Below, in pieces: positions 1 through 12,800 of a stretch of DNA of 64,000 nt. The stretch is from positions 2,986,001 to 3,050,000 of the forward strand of contig JAIUCV010000001.1 of the NCBI GenBank assembly GCA_026724425.1, in the 5' to 3' direction. The stretch's first letter is position 1. Each line of letters opens with the position of its first letter. The notes under the pieces were generated by a model. It had not been told where the DNA came from. It searched no databases and worked only from the letters and a program-made list of their open reading frames with translations. This DNA is from Erythrophleum ivorense (taxonomy: Eukaryota > Streptophyta > Magnoliopsida > Fabales > Fabaceae). The position numbers were made by a program, and so were the translations under genes.

Positions 1-665
1 ATAGTAAATATCCTCTTGCAACTCACGATTAACTTTCCCTTAGGTAAGCTTGTCAACTTCCCAAATTCGGTTTTTCTTAAGAGCCTTCAATTCTTCACTA
101 ATAGCCTCTCTCCACGTCATATTCTTAACAGCTTCTTGATATGATTCTAGTAGCTGTTCACTAGCAATAAAAGACTTCCAATTTACTGACAATTTATCAT
201 AAAAGACAAATTTACTTATACGATCCTTGGTACATGATCGTATACCCTTCCGAATAGCAATAGGCCAACTCAAATCATCAGAAACAGGGTTTGGCTCAAA
301 TTCTTGACTCTGCCTCAGAATATCAAGGGTGACATCACCTTCTCAGGATTGCTATTTGCTTATATTTTTCGGTCTCTTTAAGATTGTTTCCTCTACACGT
401 TGATTAGGCATCCTAGTTTCCTGTAAATTAGGTTTAGTTCAGGTTTAGTTCAATTAGGTTGAGGCATAGTCGGAACGAATTCTGTTTTAACAACCTCTGG
501 AGCTATTTCAAGAGTAATGTTAATTTCAGAATCAGAAATATTAATTGGCTCTAGTGCAGAAATAGTTGCAGGTGCTAAGGTAGATAAAGGAATGAGTGTA
601 GATATGACATTAGGTGCTATCTCAGGTGCATTTTGATCTGTTACAGAACTAGAAAAATCACTCAA
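1..665 (-). pseudogene. copia linker and reverse transcriptase N-terminus, broken
   Basis: After the integrase, an acidic, Ser/Thr-rich linker (665-450) leads to the start of the reverse transcriptase domain at about 273-40. The motif TWREAISEELKAL is the usual entry of copia RT (RVT_2). A stop occurs at about 38-40, and the neighbouring frame continues the RT-like sequence to the window edge, so at least one frameshift is present. The catalytic YVDD box would lie outside the window. Confidence 0.8.
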
Positions 666-671
666 AAATTC

Positions 672-1951
672 TCATTCCACATGATTCTCCCCTTGAATGG
701 AATTTTTTGGGTAGTAGGATTGATCTTCAGCAAAGGTAACATCCATAGAGACAAACATTTTCTTTAAAGTAGGAGAATAACATTTATATCCTTTTTTATT
801 TGGAGAGTAATCCAAAAATATACATTTGAAGGATCTAGGATTAAGCCTACCCCCATGGTAATTATGCACATAGGCCATACACCCAAAAACCTTTTGAGAA
901 ATAGATGTAACAAGGTGATTGTCAGGGTAGGTCTCAAATAATTTTTGTATTGGTGTTTGGAAATTGAGTGTTTTAAAAGGTAACCTATTAACAAGATATG
1001 CGACTGTCAAATATGTGATTGTCAGAACAATTTCACCCCAAAAAAATTTAGGTACATTATGGGTTATCAGTAGAGCTCTTGCTATGTCAAGGTGTTGTCT
1101 ATTTTTTCTTTTTGCAGTTCCATTCTATTGAGGTGTGTTAACTCAACTGGTTTGGTGAATTATTCCATTCTCTTTTAGGTACTGGGTGAACTGTGTACTA
1201 AGGTATTCTCTCCCATTGTCACTTCAAAGGATTTTAATGGATATTTGAAACTGAGTTTTTATCATTTGATGATATTATTTAAAAATATGTAACAAATCAA
1301 ATTTGTCCTTTATAAAGAACTCTTATGTCAATCGTGTATGGTCATCAATAAAGGTAACAAATTAACAGGTTTTTGAAAGAGTTGGGATTCTTGAAGGTCC
1401 CCATATATCACTATGGATTAAGACAAATGGATGAGAGGGTTTATGAACTTGTGAAGGATAGGAATTTCTAATGTGTTTGGCTAGTTTACACACATCACAA
1501 TGAAAAGAAATGTCATTTTTATTCATAATGTTTGGAAACATTTTTAACATGTAATTGAAACTAGAATGGCCTAATCTATAATGCTTCAACATCAAATCTT
1601 TATTTGAAATAATTGCTGTAAAAGCCTTCTTCACATTCTTTCTACGATTGCACTCTAGGTAATAAGGACCCTTAAATTAATATTTATTCCATTGCAAGGT
1701 TTAATCTCTACAAATAAAGATATATTATCTGTCATATGATTAGTTGCACCAGAGTCTACAATCCATGACTCTAGCTTCAAGGCTCTAATTTTAAGAGCCT
1801 GAATATATTTACCAAATTTGGCCAAATTACCCACTATTTTTTTAGGTATCACAGTGATTTGATTATATTTTTCCAGTAGTTTCCCAAGTGATTCCATTTC
1901 CAAGGTACTTAAACCTCCCTGAATAGCTTCATTCTGTTCCTTATGAGTCAC
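672..1951 (-). pseudogene. copia protease and integrase remnant
   Basis: The peptide WIVDSGATNHMT near 1730-1765 is the aspartic protease active site (D-S-G). A GAG-pre-integrase segment with an H...H...C-X2-C zinc-binding pattern lies at 1634-1362, ending in HSDIWGPS, the start of the integrase core. The core itself (1010-1360) is interrupted by several stops and frame changes. The conserved C-terminal part of integrase (motif FGCMAYVHN, then RSFKCIFLDY) is open at 1010-672. Gag, protease and integrase are arranged in the copia order. Confidence 0.85.
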
Positions 1952-1975
1952 AGCATACCCCCTACTTTCGAATTT

Positions 1976-2898
1976 CTATTTCCCTTTGTTGTTGGGTGGT
2001 CTGCCATGCAGCTTCCAACAATTGTCTCTAGTATGCCCCTGTTTATTGCAGTAATCACACAAAGGTTTATTGCCCTTCTTCAATCTGTTTTCGTGTTTGG
2101 CAACAAGAGCTATAGAATTAAGATCATTCTGTTGGCTTTGTCCTCTAGATAGAAGTTGCTTCTTGCTTTCTTCTTCTTTGACAGTGAAAAATGCCTCTTT
2201 CACAGTAGGAAGCTTTTCTAGGCTTATAATTCTTCCTTTCATATCATTAAAGATTGAGTTCAAGCCAAGCAGAAATTTATACAATCCTCATTCCTTCTTA
2301 ATTTTTTTGTAGTACTCTACATCTACTATACAAGACCATGTGTAGCTTTCATAAAAATCCAGCTGCTGCCAGTGCCTCGTCAACGTGTTATAGTAATCAG
2401 TCACGTTGAGTGAGTTTTGATGAAAATCATAAAGGAAGGATTCCAAATTTAAAATTGCTGCCTTATTCTTTTGAGAAGAAAAAGTCTCTCTTGCTACTAC
2501 CCATCCATCATTAGCACTTTCATACAGTATATAATTTAGACTAACCTTAGATGTTATCAAATTGACAAGCCAAGGTTGTACCACTGTTGTCCACCCATTG
2601 TTGAAATTTTGGATCATATGGGTGTGGTCGCACAATTTCAACGGTCAATTCTTGAGTTCGCCTTTGCTAGTAATGAATAGTTTCACGCTGGAACTCCATT
2701 GTAGATAATTTATCCCATTTAGGTGACGAGGAGTAATGAGAACCGGTCCTATATCATTTTGGTGGTGGTGGCGCTTGAGGGATTAGAACTTGGGTTCCCA
2801 ATGAGAGTTGAGGGTTACTTCCCGTCCGCAAGTTTTGTCCCTCTAGGGCCTCAATGTTCAAAGCCGCACCAAATCTGATTGCCATGGATTGATTTGGG
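1976..2898 (-). pseudogene. copia gag polyprotein remnant
   Basis: A start with the peptide MAIRFGAALN lies just inside the primer binding site (about 2883). The frame breaks after a short proline run near 2756 and again near 2650. A long gag stretch follows (2641-2288), containing tryptophan-rich motifs of the UBN2/retrotran_gag type. A CCHC zinc knuckle with C-X2-C-X4-H-X4-C spacing is visible near 2015-2060, just before the protease. Stops near 2285 and the frame changes show that the gene is dead. Confidence 0.85.
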
Positions 2899-2910
2899 GC
2901 TTTGATACCA
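2899..2910 (-). other. Primer binding site (initiator tRNA-Met)
   Basis: The minus strand reads TGGTATCAAAGC, the common plant copia primer binding site complementary to the 3' end of initiator methionine tRNA. It sits immediately inside the LTR and fixes the orientation of the element. Confidence 0.9.
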
Positions 2911-3088
2911 TGTAGTAAATAAAATTCTTATTCCATAAAAACACAGGAGGGAGAGCGTACAAAATAAATAGACACAGGCTGAAGAGATCGTTGATTTCTA
3001 AGGAGGAAATATTATGACAATCATATATGACTTATTCAAAAAATAAAATTAAGTAAAAACAAAAAGATACTAACATTAAATCCTAACA
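2911..3088 (-). repeat. 5' LTR of the copia element
   Basis: On the minus strand this 178-bp segment starts with TGTTAGGATT and ends with TTTACTACA, giving the canonical TG...CA termini. The primer binding site abuts the CA end directly. The segment is short, within the range for plant copia LTRs. The second LTR is not in the window, so the outer boundary rests on the TG terminus alone. Confidence 0.8.
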
Positions 3089-3825
3089 AAAGATATCCCA
3101 TAAAATTAGGGATAGAGAGAGAGAGAGAAAAATAATTTATTATTTTTGTTGAGAAAACCTCCAACCGTAATATTTAGTTAGGACATAATAAACATGAGCT
3201 TGGTTTTTTATGAGTTAAGGCTTGCGGTTCAAAATTATGGTTCAATTTAAAAGTTAATTTTGGTGATTGCTGACATTAATGGATCAATGCTCGTTGTCTG
3301 AGGTGATTACAGTCCTCTCATGGTGAACATCTTCCTTGAGTGGGATCCTTTTCTCTTCTGTTGCGTGTGGCTCTTGATATGTCCCTGTTAACTATCAAAG
3401 TATACTGAATGACAAAATTAAACAAACTACTTATTATAAAGGAATAAACTTTTCTGATTTTCATGCAATTACACAGTATATGATCAGTTTCTATGTTTGA
3501 ATGAGGCCTTTTATTAATAATAATGCAGGTCACTACAATTGCTTTTGGTATGATGTCAACTAATTTTCAATGAATGGCTGTTTTGAGCTTGAATGGAGAT
3601 GATTTACAGTTTACTCCCACTAGTTATGAGATTTCATATCTTAAAAATTCTTCTATTTTCTTGCTGACATGGTGGATTGTTTCATGTCAGCCAAAGAATA
3701 ATTTAAGGAGCAAAGTATGTTAGCCAACAATCTTCTATCTTTCACTCAGCAATCCCCCTGCTCTTGGACCAATGGATCTTCGTTATTAACACTTGCTGGT
3801 AAATTTCTCAGCATCATCTTTGTTT
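3089..3825. other. Spacer between copia LTR and demethylase stop codon
   Basis: Only about 740 bp separate the retrotransposon LTR from the stop codon of the demethylase gene. The right part should be its 3' UTR. Apart from a (GA)n-rich stretch at 3114-3128 and a candidate poly(A) signal, I see no gene here. Confidence 0.6.
3510..3515 (-). terminator. Candidate poly(A) signal of the demethylase gene
   Basis: The minus strand reads AATAAA about 310 nt downstream of the TGA stop at 3826, a usual distance for a plant 3' UTR. Plant signals are degenerate, so this is one candidate among several. Confidence 0.35.
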
Positions 3826-6800
3826 TCATTTTTTCACCTTTGCTAACTTACTAGCTGGAAAGTGCAATCTGGCCATAAGAGGGCGGGGTTCACGTGTTTC
3901 TTGGTTAAACCCCCTTACACAAACAAATCCTGAAATACAGTGTCAACTTGTTAATAGATATGTGGTATAGAATCATATGTGAAGAAATTACTAATTGTAA
4001 AATTGTTATTAGTGTAACAAGATTGACTACTTATATGGGAACTACTTACTGATGGTAAGTTGTTACATTCAGAATTTAAATTATGTTGTTAGGAATCTAA
4101 ACAAGCTGACTAGTGACTAGTATAATGCTGGGTTGCTCTGGAATTATCTTTAATCTGGATAAGGAAACTGCATACGATTGGAATGGCTGTGCAGGAGTGG
4201 GTGGTTCTTCGATGTGCCTGTTGACTCAGGATCTTGCATAAATTACACTGACATTTTAAATGTTATCCTACTAACTTAAGTTTATCATTTGCCCTCTCAA
4301 TTATTGACATATGAGTATTTGACCAAGGTTGTTATGATTTTATTGACCCTAGACTTAATTTAGGCCTCTTTAAACTTGATCTAGCATCATTTGTGTATTT
4401 AGTGATTAATTAGAAGAGACCATTGATGTATTGTTTTTGTGTAGCATACTCATACGTACTGAACATTCATGCATACTTGCTATGCTGATGCTTAATGAGT
4501 TAGGTTAGGTAAATATAGATTTGAGTAGATTAAGTATTTCCCCTTCTGGCACCTTAGATGTGTGTGAGTGGATCAGATGATCTGCTCTTAAGTATTATCT
4601 TCTAGATTTAATGCATGGATTAATCAAAAAACAATTTTAGTTTTGTATAAGTTGAAATTTTTCGTTGTTGCTCTATTATGAATGTGCCTAGTGTGGTAAC
4701 CGGATAATATAACACTAACAATTGAAGGTGGTCTGCGTACCTCTCCAAAAGCATTGTTGAATCCCTTGAGTTGAGAGGCCTAGTAGACATGTATTTTTGG
4801 TAAGTAATAATTTATATTATTGTATAGGAAGAGATATGTAGTAGATAAACATACAGAGCTTTTTGTACCTTTGAAAATGGTTGATACAGAGGTTCCAAAG
4901 TACACAGTCCTCCTTGGCAAATTCCATATCCATTCCCTAGGGACATCAAGGGGTTGAATGCTGGATGCATGGTCTGCAAATACCTGCATGGTTATAAAAC
5001 ATTTACGGAGGTTGTGGGTGAGTAATGAATTTAAAATGAGGGTAGACTTTTGCTGAGGTGATTGAATAGCAAGAAAACGATGATTGCACTTGCCTCATTA
5101 ACTTGAAAGTAAGTGCCATTCAGTGGAAAGCTCCCCCTTGTTGCTGTTCTACAAGGTATCTATACATGGATTAATGTTAATATCAGTTAAAGGAAATGAA
5201 AGCAAGAAAAAAATTGTTTCATTGTCCTATCATCACAAATTAGTCTTACCAGGAGTGTTCCTCTGACTGTTTGTGAATTAGCTTCTCTAATGCTATTGCA
5301 CGAATAGCATGTCTTGTCATTGCATAGGTTGTTTGAGTCTTGGGATATGCATCTTCTCTCTGGTGGCTCGATTGAATTTGCAGTTTCACCTAGTGTTCAG
5401 TGTTGCAAGAGTGGCCATAAGTAGATTGTGATGTTCAAAGTTATCTGTCCTTAACCTGGTGTAGGAATAGTAATAATCCAGCCTTTGGTTCACTTATATA
5501 TTCCACTCTGGCTGTCTCAAAAGTTTTTGTGCATTGATAATATTTGTATGATCTCAAATAGGAAATCTTGCTTTCGTTCACATATAAATATTAAGTCCAT
5601 CATTTTAAGATTTTTTATTTAAATAGAGGAAGTTAACTTTATGTTGAGGTTTACATATAAATGAAAGGGAAAGTTTTGGAAAATATCATGTGTTCACTAA
5701 TAGAGATTATTTCACATGTCTTTTGCTTACCTGGTGTCCAAATTGCAAGAAGATATGGGCTTGGGTCATCAGGTTCGCGTTTATCCATCTGTAAATTTTA
5801 GTAGACAAGCTAATATAAAACAGTCTCTGAGATGAAGCTTACTACATAATTTTGGAGGACATAGATTAACTGACCTTTTCCAAGAGAGGATGAGAATCTG
5901 GAAGTTCATATCTGCATCGATCAAGGTGTAAAAAAGAATCATTTGGAGTTTCATTTAAACAAAAAAAAAGGACTTGTCAAATATTCAGATAATCAAGGCT
6001 TATAGTCGAAGTATCCTTGTGACTAGAGCTACAGTATTGCAATTTCTACCTGGCTATGTATTATGATTTATGACGCTCCTCATAGAAATAGCTTTTGGCT
6101 TTTTGCTAGGTCATGAAAAAGGGAGATGTTAGACACCTTATCATTTGGACTTATATGTGAAATCAACTAGCTAAATATATTTGACCTATACATGATAAAG
6201 AAATTTATGCTTATTTTATGGTTAATAACTAATTGTATTTGAGACCTACCCTTTCCTGTGGGTGATTCAGGTGCTACATAGGTACTAACAGATACTTTTT
6301 CTAGGTTGAACTCTTAGATCGCTCAGCTTAAAAAAACCTTGTGATGAAGGATGCTTTCAGTATACATTTAAACTTGTTATGTTGGCATTACTTTTGCTGT
6401 TATAAACAAAACCAAGATCTACTTACACTTGGTGCTCTGTCCGTAGCCGACTCACATTCTTCAGTTTTGGTGTAGGAATAGAAGCTGTATCTGGATTTAA
6501 AGCAACGAGTGCCTTAGACATGTCACCTTCTAGGAGCTCCATGTTTTCTTGCATGTAGTTTTGTATATTTATGGTTAACTCTTCAATATTGAGCTTGATA
6601 GTTGGAATTTCATCAGGATCCTCCCAGAATGAGTCCTCAATGTCACTTTCCAATGCCTGTGTGTCTGGGCACTCTTGTTCAGGTGTTGCCGGTACTTCAA
6701 TGATTGGCTCACACTTACCGATTTCAGAACTTGCTTCTTTGAGCAAGTTATTGTCAGGGAGAGGTAGTACCATTGGATTCATATTGAAAGCAGGGTTTCT

Positions 6801-9800
6801 GTCAGTTGCAATGGGAACGGGGGTACTCACAATTCGTTTATCTTCTGGTCCAGGCAATGCAAGCCGTGCACTGTCACAAAATGCTTAGTTTCAGCTTAGA
6901 AAAAGACAATTTAAGTTCTTCATATATTTGACACAAACAATGTAGTTTAAAGAAATAGATTTAAATGATAGGACCCAAGGAGGTGTAGGGAATCCACCTT
7001 TAAAAGCGTGTTGCCAAGAGTGAAAACTACTCTTTATAAGTACCACACCAAGCATCCCATATTACTTGATATGGGATTTAAGCATCTCATATTACCTAAT
7101 CCCTATTGGCTTCTTAGTTATCTAGATGGCTTATGATGAATTTGTTATTATCTTGTACTTTTCCTCATTGAACTCCTGATTTTATATGCTTCAAATTTCA
7201 CATGTGGCCTATAGGATCCCTTTTGGGGCTAGGGGAGACAGGTAGTCACAGGAATTGGAATTGGTAGACCGTCATTCTGTCCATGATATAGGTGACCTTG
7301 CATTTTGGGATAATAATTCAGTTTCCATTGCTTTTCCGTTTTTACCATTGTATTTATATTGCTGGCGTTAATAGGCCAGAACAAAGACACTATAATGGAA
7401 AGTACCATTATGGGTTAGCAATCAGTTAATTGTACTGGCTGCATTAGTAATCTAGTCATAGAGTACTGGAATCATGAACAAAAAAATGTTGTTAGGGATC
7501 TGATAAGTGAAGCAGGGAGAACTGATTACCACATTGATAAGAAAAAGGAGATAGAGGGACTGACAAACATGTAATGACTAGGAGAAAAACAGAAAAACCA
7601 AAAAAGGTTGGCAAGTTCGGAACCTGCAGTAGGAAGGATAGGGAGGATAGAGAGTAGAGAGGGGTTTAAGTTTCTTTGTAATAAAATAATTTTCTAAAAC
7701 AAAAAGTTTAGGGAGAATTAGAGTTAAAGATCCAAAGTTGAAAATATTTATTCTAAACGATTTATTACCATTATTTTAAAATAGATTACCACTAACTTTA
7801 AGTAAAACTCTCTAAATCTAGTGGTAACAAGTCCTTCATAATAAATATTTTCAACTTTGGGTCCATAACTCTAATTCTCTCAAAAAATTAAGTTTAAGAG
7901 AAGTCTAGAATGTTTAGAAGTTCATCTGCATGCATTTTGCTCACATTGCTTTGATTTCTCCATTTGGACCTGCCGACTTATTAAATTGCTAACTGTTAAC
8001 TATGATCAAACTAGAATATAAATTAAGAATGTTAGGTTTTTTGTCCATTTATAATGTATCTTTTACCTTGGATTTTTTCTTGTAACTCATGGTTATTTAT
8101 TCATTTTAACTATGTGGATTTGTGTTTTTAAATTGTCTTTAAATCTAATATGCTCAAAATTTGGAAATATTACAGACTTTTCTGACTTAACTATTGGATC
8201 TCAACTCTCAAGTAACTGGAGGGCTTGATTATTCTATATGCTGCTATTCATGTAATTTCCTTAAGATGGTGGTAGTATATAATGCAACTGATATATTTTA
8301 AGTAGCTAACCTCGCAAAAGCACTTGCAAAGTGTCTGCACTCTGCACGCATTGGACATGCATTGCAATTCGGTTTACTCTTTGTGCAGAAAACCTGCATA
8401 TTTGGAGCATGAGTTATTTTAAAATCCTCCTTCTCTGTCCATGAAACACGGCTATTGCAATATTGATTGTGCCCTTTTCTTCTGAATGCAGTACTACAAT
8501 GAAAATAAATTTTTAATCATACCTTTCCGAAGGTAATCATCTGGTAGTGCAGCTCATACCTGCATTGTTTAATGTATGCATTAGTTACAGATTTAGTTAC
8601 TCTATTACAGCAGTAATTCCTGTAAGAGATGACTCATGAATGAATTGTGATAAATGAATGCAGATTTTTGGGGGAGTGATGGTATTACAAGGTTCTCTGA
8701 TCAAGTTTGCACAATCTGGGCCAGAGATACTTCTGAATTGACTCCAACACTGGATATCTACAAACACAGTAATTAGCAATTTCCATCTGTGATATATGTA
8801 TGTTTAGTGGTTAGCAAAAGATACTTACAATTCAAGGAGGTGTAACTGAAGTGATTCAGGAAGTGGTTGAAGAGGGACCCATCCAAGTCTAACTGCAATC
8901 CTTCCAACGTTTGTGTCAACCTACAGAGATGTGTCATGGCAACAAGTTGGTTGTAAAACTTTCTGGTGATTTGAATTAGCTGGGAAGTGGCAAATGGATA
9001 TCAAATAAATCTTACTGGGAAAGCAAGGTGGTGAAGTGTTAGAAGCCGTACACACTCCACACTTTTCAGCCCCAATCCTCGTATGCTTAGCAGATAATCT
9101 CTGCAGTTGAAGATGTTTATGGGAATCAAATAGAAAGGGCATGGTTAATGTGCATTATATGCTGTATTTTTGTCAGTTTGTGTTATGGTAAAATGTTTTC
9201 AAGATAAACCCTGGTGATGGAAGAAATTATGGGTTTGGAATTGGCTTACTTTGCTTTATCAGGAGGAACATCTCTTAACCACTCCAGATCAATGCTTTCA
9301 TGTTCTCTAACTAGTCTGTTCAAAAATTCCTGCAATATAATAAAAGTGATTTTTCTAGAAATATCTTGGGAAAAAAACAGTTATCAATTAACTTCCCTTG
9401 ATGAACATACCTTGATTCGTTCTGCTAGCATATTGTTCATTCCCCGTTCTTTAATAGCTTCAGAGATCTCTTTAACCGAGGCACATTTCACTGCTTCATA
9501 GTCTAGTGAATCCATTGTGTCTTTGCTCCTTTCTTTTTTTATCCCATTTGCCTGTGCCTGCTTTCTTAAATTGTCCCAATCAACGACATTCATTTTCTCA
9601 GTCTCAGGCTTTATTTTCCTAGCTTTTGAAACTTTCAGTTTGCTCTCTTTATTCGTAGTGCCAGAAGTGTAAAGTTGCTCTTGTGGCTTTGGTTCAGCAG
9701 TACTATCATCTGTATCGACTTGTCTATTTACCTCTGATATCCTTTTTTCAGCATGAAAGCCTTCCATGTAATTACAAATGTTGGGGAAATTTTGGACTGT

Positions 9801-12800
9801 GTCATAATGTCCTCTACCCAATTTCTGAGTAGTACTTACTGATTCTATAAATGGCATGCCATGGGGCTGTGAAATTTTCTTACCTGCAAGATGATGGCTA
9901 GACAAAGGTTGATGATGATTTGTATCAGATCCTGAATTAGAATTATCTTGTAGTTGGACAAGATGCATGCTTAATGGTTCGTATGGGTTAATTGTTGGTA
10001 ACTTCTGAGACCATAATGGCCCATATTGCTTCTCTGTGGATTTACCTACACTTCTTCCTACTTTCTGGATGTTGACTGTCCTATAGTCAGTGTCTTGTAA
10101 CTTATTGATGTCGGAAATAGTTTCTTGCCAAGAAGACTCCCTACCATGCATTTGAAAAGTTTTCATCGTCCCACATGCCTCTGAGTCATGTAACTCATAG
10201 TCTGTTGAATAAACTACAGGCACTCGCTTTTGTGGATTTCCAAAATTGATTGGATAATTAAATGCTGAATGCGAAATGAGATCATCATTTTTGCCTGATC
10301 TTGAGTTTTGTTTGGCATATCCTGCATGTAACACCTGTCCATCTTTGGTTCTCTCATCAAACAACGACACTCCATTTACACTGTTGTAAAATTCTCGGAA
10401 CATTGTGGTCTCTCCTACCTGTACAGAATTTGTTGACTTTAAAAGTTGAGTCTTGCAGGGTTCACACCCAGTTGTGGGGCCTTCTGCTTCTGAATTGGAA
10501 CCTGTGCAGGATCTGATCCCTCTGGCAGCTTCAGCGATTGAGGGATAAAGAGAATCTTGTGACAATATGATTTCTTCCTCTGAGCTGTGATTATTTGGCT
10601 CTTTTAGGCTTCTTTTTATTCTTGATGTCTCGCTATCTCTCCATTGCTCACTTGTATAATGGGGGGCCACAAAGCCTTGATGGTAGGCTGGATGACTTAA
10701 TCTTCTGTTGTATGATATTATTATATCATCTTGATTTACTATGCAGACTTCTGGTTCTTTGACCAATTTGTTTGTGCCAACAATATAGCATGATCTTTTG
10801 TCACCTGCTGACTTAAGAGGGAACCTTGCTGCTAGAGACATGAAGGCTGAGCTGCAAACGAAGAGAAAGAAAGCATAAGCTTTTTGTTCAGTTTCACTTC
10901 ATCCTCTGCTATCATGGGCAATTTGGGTGTAAGGCTTAGATTTTTGGTTTACCTTGAAAGATGGTCTGAAACATTCTGAGTAAGGAAGACTCCAATCACT
11001 GAATCAACCACTGATCCTTTCCACTGTGAAAAGCGTCTATCTCCTGCAGAGGTACATTTCATATATGAATATATTCTGAAAAGTGAGTGACCAAGTGAAT
11101 AATAATAGTAACAATAATAGAAGATTGGCTTCTGCTTTTGCTCTTAATCTAACTTCAGTGCCAATATCTGTTATCAAGGGACTTTTATTGAGAATTTCTC
11201 TTATCCTGTATTATATTTTCAACAAAGAGAGGCCCTTGAATATCCAAGCATTTCTCTCCAACCAAATATGCCAAAGGATTGCAAAAGCAGCAAAATTCTG
11301 GCCTTATTATTCCGACCAAAAGCGTTGAGTGTATTATGAGAAATTGCTCTAAAGAGTTAGGGCAGAGCTAATGTTCCTCAATAACTACAAACAAATTATT
11401 CCATAAGGAAGTTGCCGCTTGACAGTCCAGAAATAAAGAATATAGCATTCAATCCACAATTGTTCATATCTTAATTCATATTACTACCCATTTATTCTTT
11501 GGATTGACATTCATGTCATCATGTTAAACTGTTTTCTTTTTTGGATAGCCTTGTGCTTTACATTTTTTTTCCTTTTCTGGTAAAGATAAGCTTTCTTTAT
11601 AATTCATTTATATGTATTTTAGAGCATTATAATCACAAGTTTAATCCCAAGACTTGTTAGAGATTATACTAAAACTATTCATAAGCCTTTAGTTAACAGA
11701 TTATGCTTTTGAGTTTGTGGTACTTGACACTCACTATTTGCAAAAAAGAGGTGTCTGTGAACAGAATAGAGAGTAAAAGATGGCTGTTTAACGAGATAAA
11801 GGATCAACAAATTGTAAACTTTTTGATACTTGATGTTTGGGTCTAAAAGTATTATGTATTGTACCTTGAACGAGATGCATTCGGGCAATGAAGGAATTGG
11901 CTCGTCCACAAAAAACTTCTCTTTCCTCTTCCCACCACTTCTCCTTTTCCTTATCAGTTCCTTCAAGACCATCACTTCCTTCCTTGCCCATCAATAGTTT
12001 CCAGGTTCTCTCTGTTTCTGGGTCGAGATCCACTTTGGGCCGTGGTTTATGTTTTTTTGCAAATTCAAATCCCTCATATGGGATAACTGAACTTTCTCCC
12101 TTATATGGGACAATTGCACTTTGTCCGTTCATTCCTGATATGTTGCTCTCCCCAAGGTTGAGATCTTTCAGTCGACAAATGATCTCCTCTATTGATGTGG
12201 GATATATCTGGTGTGGTGCATCTGCAAATAAAGAAAAAATCATTATTTGTATACAAAAAGTGCTCCTGAAGAATCCATTGCTTAATGAAATTTACATCAC
12301 CTGAGCTAGCAAAGCCATCACCAGCAAGTTTGGTGGCTTCTTTGTTTGGCTGCCTTTTACATCTTTTACCTTCAACGCAGCAGTTTGATGTCTCATTATT
12401 GAATTGTGGATGAGATTTATTTTTGCCTTTTGTTCTTACTTTTTGTGAACCAAGTTTATTTTGAGTTTTCTTCCTTTTCTGAGTTTTCAATATATCTTTG
12501 TCCAGAGGTGTGCCATTGCAATTTTCATCGACTTGGAAAATCTCTTGGTGCAATAAGGAAGAATCAAGTGGATTTGTGGCTGAGACATATTGCTTCTCAT
12601 CAGCGTGGCAAAATTTTCTCTTTGGACTACTGCCTTCTATGGAATTGGACAAAATGTTTGGCACCAAATGAAGGTTATTTGGAGACATTGGTACTCTGAT
12701 CTTCTGAGGTTTCTCAAAACATGTCTCTGATCGCAAAAGAACATTGTTAATTCCATCTGCATGAATACATCGTTGCAAGCATCCATTATTTCTTTCCTGG

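Larger units (their letters stand above)
1..3088 (-). mobile_element. Ty1/copia LTR retrotransposon, decayed, 5' part only
   Basis: Reading leftwards from 3088 there is an LTR, a tRNA-Met-type primer binding site, a gag region with a CCHC zinc knuckle, a protease with the D-S-G-A motif, a GAG-pre-integrase and integrase region, and the start of reverse transcriptase at the window edge. The order protease-integrase-RT is diagnostic of Ty1/copia rather than gypsy elements. The coding part is broken into several frames by stops and frameshifts, so the element cannot be autonomous. RNase H and the second LTR would lie left of position 1. The five bases after the LTR, aaaga (3089-3093), are the expected target-site duplication, but the partner lies outside the window. 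Confidence 0.93.

Noticed and set aside
7710..7883. Palindrome considered as a microRNA precursor
   Set aside because: The arms are nearly symmetric along their whole length, as in MITEs, and no known mature miRNA sequence is recognised. Small-RNA data would be needed to reopen this.
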